A DNA stretch of 64,000 nucleotides from Timaviella obliquedivisa GSE-PSE-MK23-08B (GCA_019358855.1 JAHHII010000006.1:1-64000), one strand, 5' to 3'. Counted from the first letter of the stretch, positions 7,761 through 14,307 are shown. Program-made: numbers and translations. The notes: generated by a model from the sequence alone, not told the origin.

Positions 7761-7923
7761 GCGGTCTGCAATAGCGGTCTGCACGTACAGCTAGGAGCAG
7801 TCAGCAGCAGTCAGCAGGTGCGGGTCTGCAAGCTTGCAGACTCTAGAGGGGCTGCAAGCAGTCAGCAGGTGCAGACCGTTTGATCCTTATGCCTTTGAGG
7901 TTGCAGACCGCTTTTGCAGACCG
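7761..7923. repeat. Cluster of 8-bp repeats GGTCTGCA/TGCAGACC: candidate cis-acting transfer locus or origin
   Basis: GGTCTGCA occurs at 7763-7770, 7776-7783 and 7823-7830. Its complement TGCAGACC occurs at 7870-7877, 7902-7909 and 7915-7922, with a 7-base version at 7835-7841. Most copies extend to CGGTCTGCA. The 7824-7841 segment is a perfect 18-bp palindrome with halves GTCTGCAAG and CTTGCAGAC. CAGTCAGCAG is interspersed at 7798, 7808 and 7859, and GCAGTCAGCAGGTGC is exactly repeated at 7807 and 7858. The cluster fills the gap 3' of the FtsK-like gene. Clusters of 8-bp sites just 3' of traB are the transfer loci of Streptomyces plasmids; replication iterons are the main alternative. Confidence 0.75.
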
Positions 7924-7957
7924 TCCAGAAAAATCGCACGTTTTCATGTCGAATCCT

Positions 7958-7981
7958 AAAAAATAGCTAGTTACTATTTTT
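7958..7981 (-). terminator. AT-rich hairpin at the end of the translocase gene
   Basis: AAAAATAG (7959-7966) pairs with CTATTTTT (7974-7981), directly abutting the translocase stop codon. On the minus strand the hairpin is followed by T residues. The weak A-T stem makes termination uncertain. Confidence 0.3.
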
Positions 7982-9940
7982 CTAGCTGTGAAAGTAGAGG
8001 TGAAATTTCTGGGTATCGGTCAGCACCCATTCGCCAAGCCCATCCTCAACCAATTGCGACAAGTAAAACCGTGCGGCGATCGCATCTAGCTTTAGTCCTT
8101 TCGCCTTGAAGTAAGTCAATATTGACCGAACATCAATCACGCCATTCTCGAAGTATTTTGAGCCAGTTGTTTGCATCCAGTTTTGCAGCCTTGAATAAAC
8201 ATCAGGATCAAGCTCGATCGCCTCGTCCCCTGCCTCGTTTTCCGCCACCTTCTCGACTACTAAATCCGACAGTTTGAACCACTCAAACCCAGGCTTAATA
8301 TCGACAGCTTTAAGCTGATTTAACTTGGCTAAGAACTTAGCGAAGCCCATTAGATCTGGGTAAGAAACCTTTAGCGACTCCGGCAAAGCTTCAAAGGTTT
8401 TGGCGACTGATAGCCAGCCTTCCTCATCTACTTGCAACTCGATTGCCCATTCGATAAACGGCTTCAGAGTCTCAGGTACAGACACAGGTTGCACTGTTTC
8501 AACGGCGGCGGGTTCATCGACATTTATGGAAATATCAGGCGTAGGACTGCTGTAAAGCTGAGTCATGCTCTGGTTGTGAGCCTCCCCGTTTAACCGTCCT
8601 GGATCATGTTTGTATGCCGTGGGCAGCAAAACAAACTCCCAATCGCCCTCAATGTTGGTGAGGGCGATCGCCTGTCCAGTCGGCTCAACCATCGGTCGAA
8701 TCCTGACGAACTCAGCACTCAGCTTTTGCCGTTCGTCCTTGGAAAACAGCACTTGATTGTTCAGCACTTTACCGATTAAGGCGAACCCATCACCCTTTTC
8801 AACCTTGCGACCCAACACCGCGCAGACCAGGGATTGAGCCGTATCGCCATCAATGCCCAACATCCCCATCAGGTTGCCGTGAGCCGTTAGGATGCCTCTG
8901 ATATTGCGCTCCCTGCCTTGAGTTGCAATGAACTTGAGGTTAGATTTAAGCGTCTCTTCAGGCTTGCGTCCGTATGCGTTGCCCTGACACTTGGCTTGCT
9001 CCAAACCGTTGTTAATTTCATCGCACAGCAGATACAGCGGGAACTCTTCATCTCGGTTTCCCAACATCTCTACGACGTTCCCGATCGCCTCAGCCGCAAA
9101 CTTGTAATCCCGACCAGGCGCGGGGCTGGTGATGAATGACTGAGAACGCTCCAAGCCGCAAAAGTGACCCGTAGAACCCTTGAAGTCAACGCCGACAAAG
9201 ACTTGCGCTCCATCATATTCCCGGTTAATAGCATGAATGACGTGCCGGATAAACGTTGTTTTGCCCACGCCACTAACGCCACTAACGAGCAAAGACTTAT
9301 CATTCTGGGCTGCGGCTGCGGCAAGGTCAAGTTCTCTAAACTGGGTTGCAGATTTGCTAGTGGGTAGGGCGATTTTTCCCAACTCAGTGTCCTCACCTTC
9401 ATCGTCTGGCAAGTCAGCAAAGGCTTCTTTCATTGCCTTCTCAGCACCCTGCATAAACTGTTGACCCGCTGACTGCTGACCTTTAGCAAACTCGGTAAGG
9501 TCATAGCGATCGGGGCGCACATGGAGCGGCAGTAGTTCGTAGTTTTGCTGTTGCAGTGCCAAGAATTGCGATTCTAATTCCATTGCCTGCGCCGAGCGGT
9601 AAGCTTCCCGGTTCAGATCTTTTCGGAACTCCCGGTCGTCCTCCGCTTCCTCGTCTTCTCCAGCCTGATTCAGCAGCCCTTGAGCCGCCAGCAGTGTTAA
9701 GGGAACCGAAGCTCCTTGCATAGCGATTTTTGCCTGATTCGGGGCTTGAATAAAGTATGGGGCAACGCCTAAGCTCATACCTGCTAGAGCCGCTAGAAGG
9801 GGATAGGGGCGTTTTCGGTGGAACGTTTGAGCGGCAAGGATTGCTAAAGCCGTTGCTAACTTTGCCGATCGTCTTGTTCGTCGTCCTAGTTCTTCGGAAA
9901 TCTCCTGAACGGGAATATCTAAACCATTAACGAGTACCAT
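7982..9940 (-). CDS. Membrane-anchored FtsK/TraB-like DNA translocase ATPase
   Basis: 652 residues from the ATG at 9940, chosen because GGAGG lies 7 bases upstream; the frame is open further, to 9976. Two hydrophobic segments near the N-terminus (LATALAILAAQTF and LLAALAGMSLGVAPYF) anchor it. The FtsK/HerA-type motor follows: Walker A GVSGVGKTT with Lys227, FVGVDFKGS (the DxKG motif), Walker B LYLLCDE with Asp307-Glu308, and GILTAHGNL. The last 80 residues (LQNWMQTTGSKYF, then LSQLVEDGLGEWVLT) look like a winged helix. That matches TraB of Streptomyces plasmids, which moves double-stranded DNA through a hexameric pore and reads 8-bp sites with its winged helix. No relaxase is seen. A phage packaging ATPase is the main alternative. 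The start overlaps the 113-residue membrane gene by 22 bp. Confidence 0.75.
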   Translation of the reverse strand: MVLVNGLDIPVQEISEELGRRTRRSAKLATALAILAAQTFHRKRPYPLLAALAGMSLGVAPYFIQAPNQAKIAMQGASVPLTLLAAQGLLNQAGEDEEAEDDREFRKDLNREAYRSAQAMELESQFLALQQQNYELLPLHVRPDRYDLTEFAKGQQSAGQQFMQGAEKAMKEAFADLPDDEGEDTELGKIALPTSKSATQFRELDLAAAAAQNDKSLLVSGVSGVGKTTFIRHVIHAINREYDGAQVFVGVDFKGSTGHFCGLERSQSFITSPAPGRDYKFAAEAIGNVVEMLGNRDEEFPLYLLCDEINNGLEQAKCQGNAYGRKPEETLKSNLKFIATQGRERNIRGILTAHGNLMGMLGIDGDTAQSLVCAVLGRKVEKGDGFALIGKVLNNQVLFSKDERQKLSAEFVRIRPMVEPTGQAIALTNIEGDWEFVLLPTAYKHDPGRLNGEAHNQSMTQLYSSPTPDISINVDEPAAVETVQPVSVPETLKPFIEWAIELQVDEEGWLSVAKTFEALPESLKVSYPDLMGFAKFLAKLNQLKAVDIKPGFEWFKLSDLVVEKVAENEAGDEAIELDPDVYSRLQNWMQTTGSKYFENGVIDVRSILTYFKAKGLKLDAIAARFYLSQLVEDGLGEWVLTDTQKFHLYFHS

Positions 9941-10260
9941 GCCGCGCATCCTCCAAATAAGATTGCCGTCGCCCAAATTGCTAACCCGATCGTCTCTTGT
10001 GTCAAGTCGCCCATAGTTACCCGCTCACCACCATAAACTGCATCACTCATGCTGTTGAAGTGGTAGTGGGGGCTGTTGAGTTGAGAGCGATACAGCATCC
10101 ACTTAAACGCCAAAATCACAGCTTTGATGATTAGCAGTAGGGCGATCGCCCCAATCATCCATCCCGTGATAGGAAACATTGCCGCTAGTCTTACAAGAAA
10201 ACTAGCGGCAACCGAAGCGCTGAATCTTAGTAGAAACGCTGCTAGTTGCCGCTTAGTCAT
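9919..10260 (-). CDS. Small polytopic membrane protein
   Basis: 113 residues with about three membrane helices: AAFLLRFSASVAASFLVRLAAMF, GWMIGAIALLLIIKAVILAF and IGLAIWATAILFGGCAAWY (each split by turns). The Shine-Dalgarno TAGGAGA lies 7 bases before ATG. It overlaps the translocase gene by 22 bp, so the two are probably made together and could form a membrane complex. No family is recognised. Confidence 0.65.
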   Translation of the reverse strand: MTKRQLAAFLLRFSASVAASFLVRLAAMFPITGWMIGAIALLLIIKAVILAFKWMLYRSQLNSPHYHFNSMSDAVYGGERVTMGDLTQETIGLAIWATAILFGGCAAWYSLMV

Positions 10261-10272
10261 TGTTCTTATCTC

Positions 10273-10746
10273 CTATGCTTTTTGCTTAGAGCGTGAACCT
10301 TGAAGCATGGCGGCGGGTCGGCTGGCTGATTTGAGTTCAGCCTTTTGCTTCCAGTCATTAGCGCGTGTGACAAGATCCGTCTTGCGCTGTGCCTCATTGC
10401 CCATGATCTTGTCGAGGGCAATACCCAAGGCTTGAAGACTAACCCGCAACTCTGCCTCTGCCTTATTTTTGGAGATCTCGCGGCGGATGATTGCCTTTCG
10501 CAGATCAGCCAGCTTCTTGTAAAACTCTGCCTCCAGTTCTGCAACCTTTTGGGCGTAGGGCATGATCGAAAGCCCAGCGTTCAGAGATTCGATCCGCTGT
10601 TTCATTGCCTCAACTTCATCCTTTGCCGAGCCAGCATTGAAGCCTAGATAATCCCCGTGATCGAGGTTGTAGCCTTGGGGCATCTGTGCCATAGCTGCAA
10701 AACCTTGATTGCCATTACCATTAGTCTGATTCGATGTTTTAGACAT
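10273..10746 (-). CDS. Coiled-coil protein of the translocase operon
   Basis: 157 residues. The N-terminal 30 are Asn-, Gly- and Gln-rich and probably disordered. Residues 45-150 are a long, highly charged predicted coiled coil (EVEAMKQRIESL, KVAELEAEFYKKLADLRKAI). No signal peptide. It lies 12 bp before the membrane protein gene in the same operon. Function unknown; a scaffold or DNA-associated role would fit but is inference. Confidence 0.6.
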   Translation of the reverse strand: MSKTSNQTNGNGNQGFAAMAQMPQGYNLDHGDYLGFNAGSAKDEVEAMKQRIESLNAGLSIMPYAQKVAELEAEFYKKLADLRKAIIRREISKNKAEAELRVSLQALGIALDKIMGNEAQRKTDLVTRANDWKQKAELKSASRPAAMLQGSRSKQKA

Positions 10747-10773
10747 TGTTCTTTGTAGTGATTGGACTGTGGA

Positions 10774-11007
10774 TTAGATGTCGAACTCAACTGATGAAGC
10801 CGGAAGGATGCCCAGTAAGGCGTTCGTTTCGGCTTCATTGTGGGATTGCCCTTTCATGGCTTTGAGTGCCAGTTGTCGGGCTAGAGTCTGGGCTGATACT
10901 TCATCATTTCCTGCAAATACAAGCTCACTAACGTAACCATTGAAGTAGCTTTGATATTCGAGGTTGGATTCCTCTTCACCCGTGGCGTAATCGTTTTGGT
11001 ATTGCAT
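10774..11007 (-). CDS. Hypothetical acidic protein
   Basis: 77 residues from the ATG at 11007, chosen because TAAGGA precedes it by 5 bases; the frame is open further, to 11067. Acidic, soluble-looking, with a helical AQTLARQLALKAMKG segment. No domain is recognised. It follows the tiny lipoprotein gene by 7 bp in the same operon. Confidence 0.55.
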   Translation of the reverse strand: MQYQNDYATGEEESNLEYQSYFNGYVSELVFAGNDEVSAQTLARQLALKAMKGQSHNEAETNALLGILPASSVEFDI

Positions 11008-11014
11008 TAGTTCC

Positions 11015-11107
11015 TTAGTTAATGGGCGGCGGTGGAAGTGGTGGAAGTGGGGGTGGGCTGCATCCAAAAAGCCCGATCAACAGGAGCAAGGCGATCGCTC
11101 TTTTCAT
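11015..11107 (-). CDS. Tiny Pro-rich lipoprotein
   Basis: A 30-residue protein with a complete lipoprotein signal: MKRAIALLLLIGLFGC, where LFGC is the lipobox. A mature peptide of only 15 residues follows, mostly Pro (SPPPLPPLPPPP). The Shine-Dalgarno AGGGGG is 5 bases upstream, and its ATG overlaps the TGA of the preceding gene (ATGA at 11104-11107). Very short lipoproteins of this type occur as lysis or entry-exclusion peptides and as Rz1-like spanins. Which applies here is not known. Confidence 0.65.
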   Translation of the reverse strand: MKRAIALLLLIGLFGCSPPPLPPLPPPPIN

Positions 11108-11340
11108 GGGTTCCCCCTCTTAGATTGGGCGATCGCCTCATATCCTTCCAGTGCCAGCCCTGCGAGAATTAGGCAGGGTGGAATCTTAAATAGTGCGGAG
11201 CCTCTAATTGACGGGGCAAAAAAGGAACCCAGCACCACCAAAATCGTGAGGACAGCACCAGCACCACTGACCCAGTACCCCGTCCGAGTCATAGCAGGCT
11301 CAGGTTTTGAAACGCGCTCTAGAATGCGCTGAATTAGCAT
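11104..11340 (-). CDS. Small two-helix membrane protein
   Basis: 78 residues with two predicted membrane helices (WVSGAGAVLTILVVLGSFF and FKIPPCLILAGLALEGY). GGAGG lies 8 bases before its ATG, inside the end of the preceding 56-residue gene, whose TAA directly abuts this ATG. The stop overlaps the lipoprotein start. Two-helix proteins of this size include holins, but also conjugation components; no family is recognised. Confidence 0.6.
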   Translation of the reverse strand: MLIQRILERVSKPEPAMTRTGYWVSGAGAVLTILVVLGSFFAPSIRGSALFKIPPCLILAGLALEGYEAIAQSKRGNP

Positions 11341-11511
11341 TTACTTTCCTCCAAGATTTGATAGAACAAACTTGATAGCGGTGTTCTGTATAGATGGCTC
11401 TAAGCCAGTCTTAAAGCCAATTTCAAAGGCTTTAAGGTGGGTATAGCTGAGAACCGTTAGGACTCCCAAGAGGAACACCAGATTGAGAACCGTTTTGAAC
11501 GGGTTGAACAT
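11341..11511 (-). CDS. Small single-pass membrane protein
   Basis: 56 residues. ATG 11511 is preceded by TAAGGAGG, the strongest ribosome-binding site in the operon. Residues 8-23 (VLNLVFLLGVLTVLSY) form one membrane helix; the rest is amphipathic. Its first 80 nt overlap the end of the 154-residue gene in another frame, an unusually long overlap if both are real. Its TAA abuts the next ATG. Confidence 0.6.
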   Translation of the reverse strand: MFNPFKTVLNLVFLLGVLTVLSYTHLKAFEIGFKTGLEPSIQNTAIKFVLSNLGGK

Positions 11512-11896
11512 AGACCTCCTTAGTTTGAAATGACGTAACTAGACCGCATAAAAACACAGTCATTAGACCGACAAAAGAAACCTTACAGACAATCCCAATC
11601 TGTTGACTAGCAAGGGCTTCACGGTATTCCTTTAAGTCACGGTCTTTAACTTTTCGCGCATAACCTGCGAGGTTGTTAATCGCTAATTGAGTCCTAGTTA
11701 AGAACTCGTGAGCATTGGGCGGCAAGTCGTTATAGATCGTCACATCCCCTACCCGATCGCTTAGATACTGGAAGTTGGCGGCAAGGGCATCCAGCTCCCC
11801 GATCGGTCGGGCGATCGGGGTGGGTTCCCGTGGCGCTGGTATCGGCGGCGGAATGCCCAACACCAGCGGCTTAGGTTTGCGTTTTGTTTTCTCCAT
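11432..11896 (-). CDS. Single-pass membrane protein with Pro-rich N-terminus
   Basis: 154 residues from ATG 11896, preceded by TAGGAGAGAG; the frame is open further, to a TTG at 11911. A basic and Pro-rich N-terminus (KPLVLGIPPPIPAPREP) is followed by a helical region and one membrane helix near the C-terminus (VSFVGLMTVFLCGLVTSF), then a Gly/Ser/Gln-rich tail. It resembles bitopic proteins with a cytoplasmic or periplasmic arm. No family is recognised. The 3' end overlaps the next gene by 80 nt. Confidence 0.55.
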   Translation of the reverse strand: MEKTKRKPKPLVLGIPPPIPAPREPTPIARPIGELDALAANFQYLSDRVGDVTIYNDLPPNAHEFLTRTQLAINNLAGYARKVKDRDLKEYREALASQQIGIVCKVSFVGLMTVFLCGLVTSFQTKEVYVQPVQNGSQSGVPLGSPNGSQLYPP

Positions 11897-11903
11897 CTCT
11901 CTC

Positions 11904-12107
11904 CTAGGCAACTGCCATCAGCCGCATGGTCAGCACTTCCACCAACTGCGGCTTAGTCATTCGGGAATAACTTGGAATGCGGCGCAACTTTGCAAGCTGT
12001 TTCAGTTGGCGGATCGTGTGGTCAATCAGCCGCTCATAAAGTGGCTCGGTGGGCAGTAGAGAGAAGGTCAAAGCAGGGGCAGACTTTGGGCGTTCTAGAG
12101 TTAGCAT
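11904..12107 (-). CDS. SAP/Rho-N-like DNA-binding protein
   Basis: 67 residues. The C-terminal half matches the SAP/Rho-N helix-extended-loop-helix pattern (LKQLAKLRRIPSYSRMTKPQ then LVEVL). This motif binds nucleic acid in many plasmid and phage proteins. The Shine-Dalgarno AAGGAG lies 8 bases before ATG. It is placed between two membrane-protein genes in the operon, so it may bring element DNA to the membrane complex, which is inference. Confidence 0.65.
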   Translation of the reverse strand: MLTLERPKSAPALTFSLLPTEPLYERLIDHTIRQLKQLAKLRRIPSYSRMTKPQLVEVLTMRLMAVA

Positions 12108-12119
12108 TGAAAAAGCTCC

Positions 12120-12254
12120 TTACTTGGTAGATTCGAGTGAAGTGGGCTGGTTGGGGGCGGTTCTTTCCAGGGAAGCCCCCATCTGATTTGAAACAAGTGA
12201 ACCAATAATCAACAGGATTACGGTGTAGAAACCGTAAAACCAAACAGCATTCAT
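12120..12254 (-). CDS. Tiny single-pass membrane protein
   Basis: 44 residues. ATG 12254 is preceded by TTAGGAGG with 5 bases spacing. Residues 5-22 (WFYGFYTVILLIIGSLVS) form one membrane helix, followed by a short polar tail. It ends 12 bases before the SAP-protein start. Function unknown; size, TM and position match other members of the operon. Confidence 0.55.
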   Translation of the reverse strand: MNAVWFYGFYTVILLIIGSLVSNQMGASLERTAPNQPTSLESTK

Positions 12255-12272
12255 CTTTTCCTCCTAATAGAT

Positions 12273-12341
12273 TCAGTTGGCGCGATGCCAGAGACGATCA
12301 AAGGCTTGACTGTCGATGTCTCCAGCTTCATAGGCATCCAT
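12273..12341 (-). CDS. Possible coupled micro-ORF or frameshift extension
   Basis: A 22-codon frame (MDAYEAGDIDSQAFDRLWHR and two more residues) whose ATG overlaps the TGA of the 153-residue gene as TGATG. Its composition looks protein-like. It is either a translationally re-initiated micropeptide or the true C-terminus of the upstream protein displaced by a frameshift. There is no independent ribosome-binding site. Confidence 0.25.
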   Translation of the reverse strand: MDAYEAGDIDSQAFDRLWHRAN

Positions 12342-12802
12342 CAAGAAGCGGCGGATAGTTGGCGTTGGTTTCTGGCAGCGGCGATCTGTTTGCTCTTGGC
12401 TCCCGAAGCTTCTAGAAGAACTCGAAAGTCTCCCATTCCCTCGATCGCCCCAGAGAAGCAATGCGTCTCGGTAGGCTTTCCCGGCTCTGTTACTCCGCTC
12501 TCTTCCAAATACATCACCGTCAATTGGTCTACCAGTTGGGGATAGGCGGCGATCGCCTCGGCTTGCTGCCTTGCCTGAGTTTGGGCAGCACTGACAAGCG
12601 ACTGAACCAAGTCAGATCCAGCATTAGCGGTTTCAATCACCCGTTCCCGTGCTGTGCCATGGGTGTCGGCTGTAACGATGCCCTTTTGCTCAGTGGCTTC
12701 AGTTGGCTGGTTGGGGCGATCGCCCTTTGCCTTCGGAGTGAAACCTTTGCCAGCGGTGGAGCCGTTAGCGGTTGCGTTTAATTTGTCGGTGTTAATAGCC
12801 AT
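12341..12802 (-). CDS. Hypothetical protein of the translocase operon
   Basis: 153 residues. The first 60 are Thr/Asn/Gly/Lys-rich and probably disordered. A helical middle (SLVSAAQTQARQQAEAIAAY) precedes an LTVMYLEESGVT segment. No membrane segment and no recognised domain. Its start overlaps the end of the regulator gene by 11 bases and its stop overlaps the start of a possible 22-residue frame. Confidence 0.55.
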   Translation of the reverse strand: MAINTDKLNATANGSTAGKGFTPKAKGDRPNQPTEATEQKGIVTADTHGTARERVIETANAGSDLVQSLVSAAQTQARQQAEAIAAYPQLVDQLTVMYLEESGVTEPGKPTETHCFSGAIEGMGDFRVLLEASGAKSKQIAAARNQRQLSAAS

Positions 12803-13154
12803 TAGTCGTTAGTTCCTTTTGAATGATTTGGGCAAATGTTTGAATCGTCTTGCCTCGCCTTAACCAAAAAATGAGACGGGCAAGAATGGTTAAGTCTTCT
12901 CTGGAGTAACAGCCGAACTCATCCGGTTCTATTCCAATCTGAGAGATCCACCGCCTCAAAGTGGAGGCTGGGACAATATCGCCTTTGTATTTAGCAAGGG
13001 TGATCTGAACTTCTCTGAAGGTGTACAGCGAAGTTTCTAGAACCTCCATTGAAGTCTGTAATACTTGCGCTGCTTGCACTTGGTGTCCCTCTGTGGTTCT
13101 AGTGTGGTGCTCTAGTGGTGCGCTCATGGTTGAGCCATCTCTGCACCACTGCAA
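12792..13154 (-). CDS. MerR-like winged-HTH regulator, first gene of the minus-strand operon
   Basis: 120 residues; the true start may be the internal Met at residue 10 (MSAPLEHH). The C-terminal half has a helix-turn-helix arrangement close to MerR-type regulators (IVPASTLRRWISQIGI, then YSREDLTILARLIFWLRRG). It lies at the head of the operon, divergent from an RHH gene, with two 21-bp direct repeats between them (13161-13212). It probably controls the operon. Family placement is tentative. Confidence 0.55.
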   Translation of the reverse strand: MQWCRDGSTMSAPLEHHTRTTEGHQVQAAQVLQTSMEVLETSLYTFREVQITLAKYKGDIVPASTLRRWISQIGIEPDEFGCYSREDLTILARLIFWLRRGKTIQTFAQIIQKELTTNGY

Positions 13155-13160
13155 AACATC

Positions 13161-13212
13161 TTAAGTAACTAATTTGGAACTGTCAACATTTTTAAGTAAC
13201 TTAAATGGAACT
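13161..13212. promoter_or_regulatory. Direct-repeat operator in a divergent promoter
   Basis: TTAAGTAACT-N5-GGAACT occurs at 13161-13181 and again at 13192-13212, exactly 31 bp apart (three helical turns). It lies between the divergent HTH and RHH genes. This is the layout of a regulator-binding site shared by both promoters. Confidence 0.6.
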
Positions 13213-13269
13213 AATTTTGTAAGTTATGGCATAATCGGCGTATTGAGTGCTGTCAGAGGTATCATTTGC

Positions 13270-13659
13270 ATGAAGGAATTGAAGGATTTGGCGATCAAGG
13301 TGACAAAGCGAGTAAACATTTCGTTGAGTGACGGGCTTTATGCTGATCTGGAGGTTTGGGCAGATCAGGAGAAAAGCTCACCTACGGCATTAGCTGGGAG
13401 CATTGTCGAAGGTGCGGTTCGTTCAGCGAAACTAAATGGTGTGCTACGAACTAAGAACCCGATCGCTGATTACAGAAGTTTTGTTGGCTTGATTAAGCAG
13501 AATCTTTCCACACTTGTAGAGTCAGGAAAGTTTGAAGCAAATCGGCTTAAATATTTGATGGATGGCAACCTTCCAACAGAGGTTGAACTGCTTAGAATAG
13601 CTCTGTTGATCGGGGTGTCAGAGGACTATGTTCAAGCGCTTCCAGTGAAAGAGTCCTAG
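13270..13659 (+). CDS. RHH-type DNA-binding protein with C-terminal HTH-like region
   Basis: 129 residues from ATG 13270 (AGAGG 10 bases upstream). The frame is open to 13174, but that start lies inside the operator repeats. Residues 10-50 (VTKRVNISLSDGLYADLEVW, then SPTALAGSIVEGAV) are a ribbon-helix-helix. The C-terminal part (RLKYLMDGNLPTEVELLRI, then GVSEDYVQAL) resembles a phage-type HTH. Divergent from the operon regulator, so it is probably part of the element's maintenance/transfer switch. Confidence 0.6.
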   Translation: MKELKDLAIKVTKRVNISLSDGLYADLEVWADQEKSSPTALAGSIVEGAVRSAKLNGVLRTKNPIADYRSFVGLIKQNLSTLVESGKFEANRLKYLMDGNLPTEVELLRIALLIGVSEDYVQALPVKES

Positions 13660-13709
13660 TGGCGATCGCAGCTTTGAGATTTCCTGATCTCACATCGGAA
13701 TAACCTAAG

Positions 13710-13731
13710 TCACTTGTTGATCAACAAGTGA
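13710..13731. repeat. Perfect 22-bp palindrome
   Basis: TCACTTGTTGA is followed immediately by its exact reverse complement TCAACAAGTGA. The outer 8 bases of each arm match the stem at 4255-4277. It is 50 bp after an RHH gene and 129 bp before another, so it may be a regulator site or a terminator hairpin. Confidence 0.6.
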
Positions 13732-13859
13732 GAAGTTTCTGAGCGATCGCAGTGACAACACTAATTAGCACTAATTAGATACAAATTTGATTCAAATACC
13801 GCCACAGATGCTAAATTATCTCATCGTCAATAGACAAACGTACTAATGAGGTATTTCAA

Positions 13860-14015
13860 ATGCCCAGAACAAGCCGCGCGATTAGCGTCCGAGTTCCACT
13901 GGAGACTATTGAAAAATTGAAGGAAGTTGCTCAAAAAACAGGCTCAACTCAGAATTCGATTCTCAGTAAAGCGATCGAATTGGTACTTGCATTGAGCGGG
14001 CAAGTCACGATTTAA
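13860..14015 (+). CDS. Small CopG-type ribbon-helix-helix protein
   Basis: 51 residues, essentially a bare RHH domain: a RAISVRVPLETIEKLKEVAQ strand and helix, then a GST turn and the helix SILSKAIELVLAL. GAGG lies 8 bases before ATG. Proteins of this size and pattern are plasmid copy-number or antitoxin-type repressors. No toxin partner is recognised next to it. Confidence 0.7.
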   Translation: MPRTSRAISVRVPLETIEKLKEVAQKTGSTQNSILSKAIELVLALSGQVTI

Positions 14016-14080
14016 CAGGTGTGCGATCGGTATCTTGATCAGCTTCAGTTCTGAAAATTAAGTTAAGGAAGGCGATCGCC

Positions 14081-14278
14081 ATGACAACACCAGAATCCCC
14101 GCTCGAATTGCTCATGCAGCAACCCCATGAGGTTAGGGTCAATGTGCTTTTGAACAAATATCTGATGCATCATCCCGGTGCACCTGAGAGGTTAAAGGCT
14201 TTGGTGCAGAGGGCGATCGTCTGTTCTCAACTAGAGGCAAAGACGAAAGTTTTGTGCTTTGTGATGACCTATGGCTAG
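14081..14278 (+). CDS. Small hypothetical protein
   Basis: 65 residues, predicted helical (SPLELLMQQPHEVRVNVLL, then APERLKALVQRAIV). A purine-rich AAGGAAGG lies 9-10 bases before ATG. No family is recognised. A hairpin (14283-14307) follows the stop. Confidence 0.5.
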   Translation: MTTPESPLELLMQQPHEVRVNVLLNKYLMHHPGAPERLKALVQRAIVCSQLEAKTKVLCFVMTYG

Positions 14279-14282
14279 AAGT

Positions 14283-14307
14283 CTTACTTGGCTGTGAAAC
14301 AAGTAAG
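14283..14307. repeat. Hairpin CTTACTTG/CAAGTAAG
   Basis: A perfect 8-bp stem with a 9-base loop, 4 bases after the upstream stop. The ACTTG/CAAGT core is shared with the repeats at 4255-4277 and 13710-13731. It may serve as a terminator, though there is no T-run. Confidence 0.4.

Noticed and set aside
7761-7923. A CRISPR array
   Set aside because: Repeats are 8-15 bases, irregularly spaced and in both orientations, with no spacers of constant length and no cas gene.
12034-12243. A 69-codon minus-strand frame
   Set aside because: It overlaps the 44-residue membrane frame, which has a near-perfect ribosome-binding site, and the SAP-type gene.
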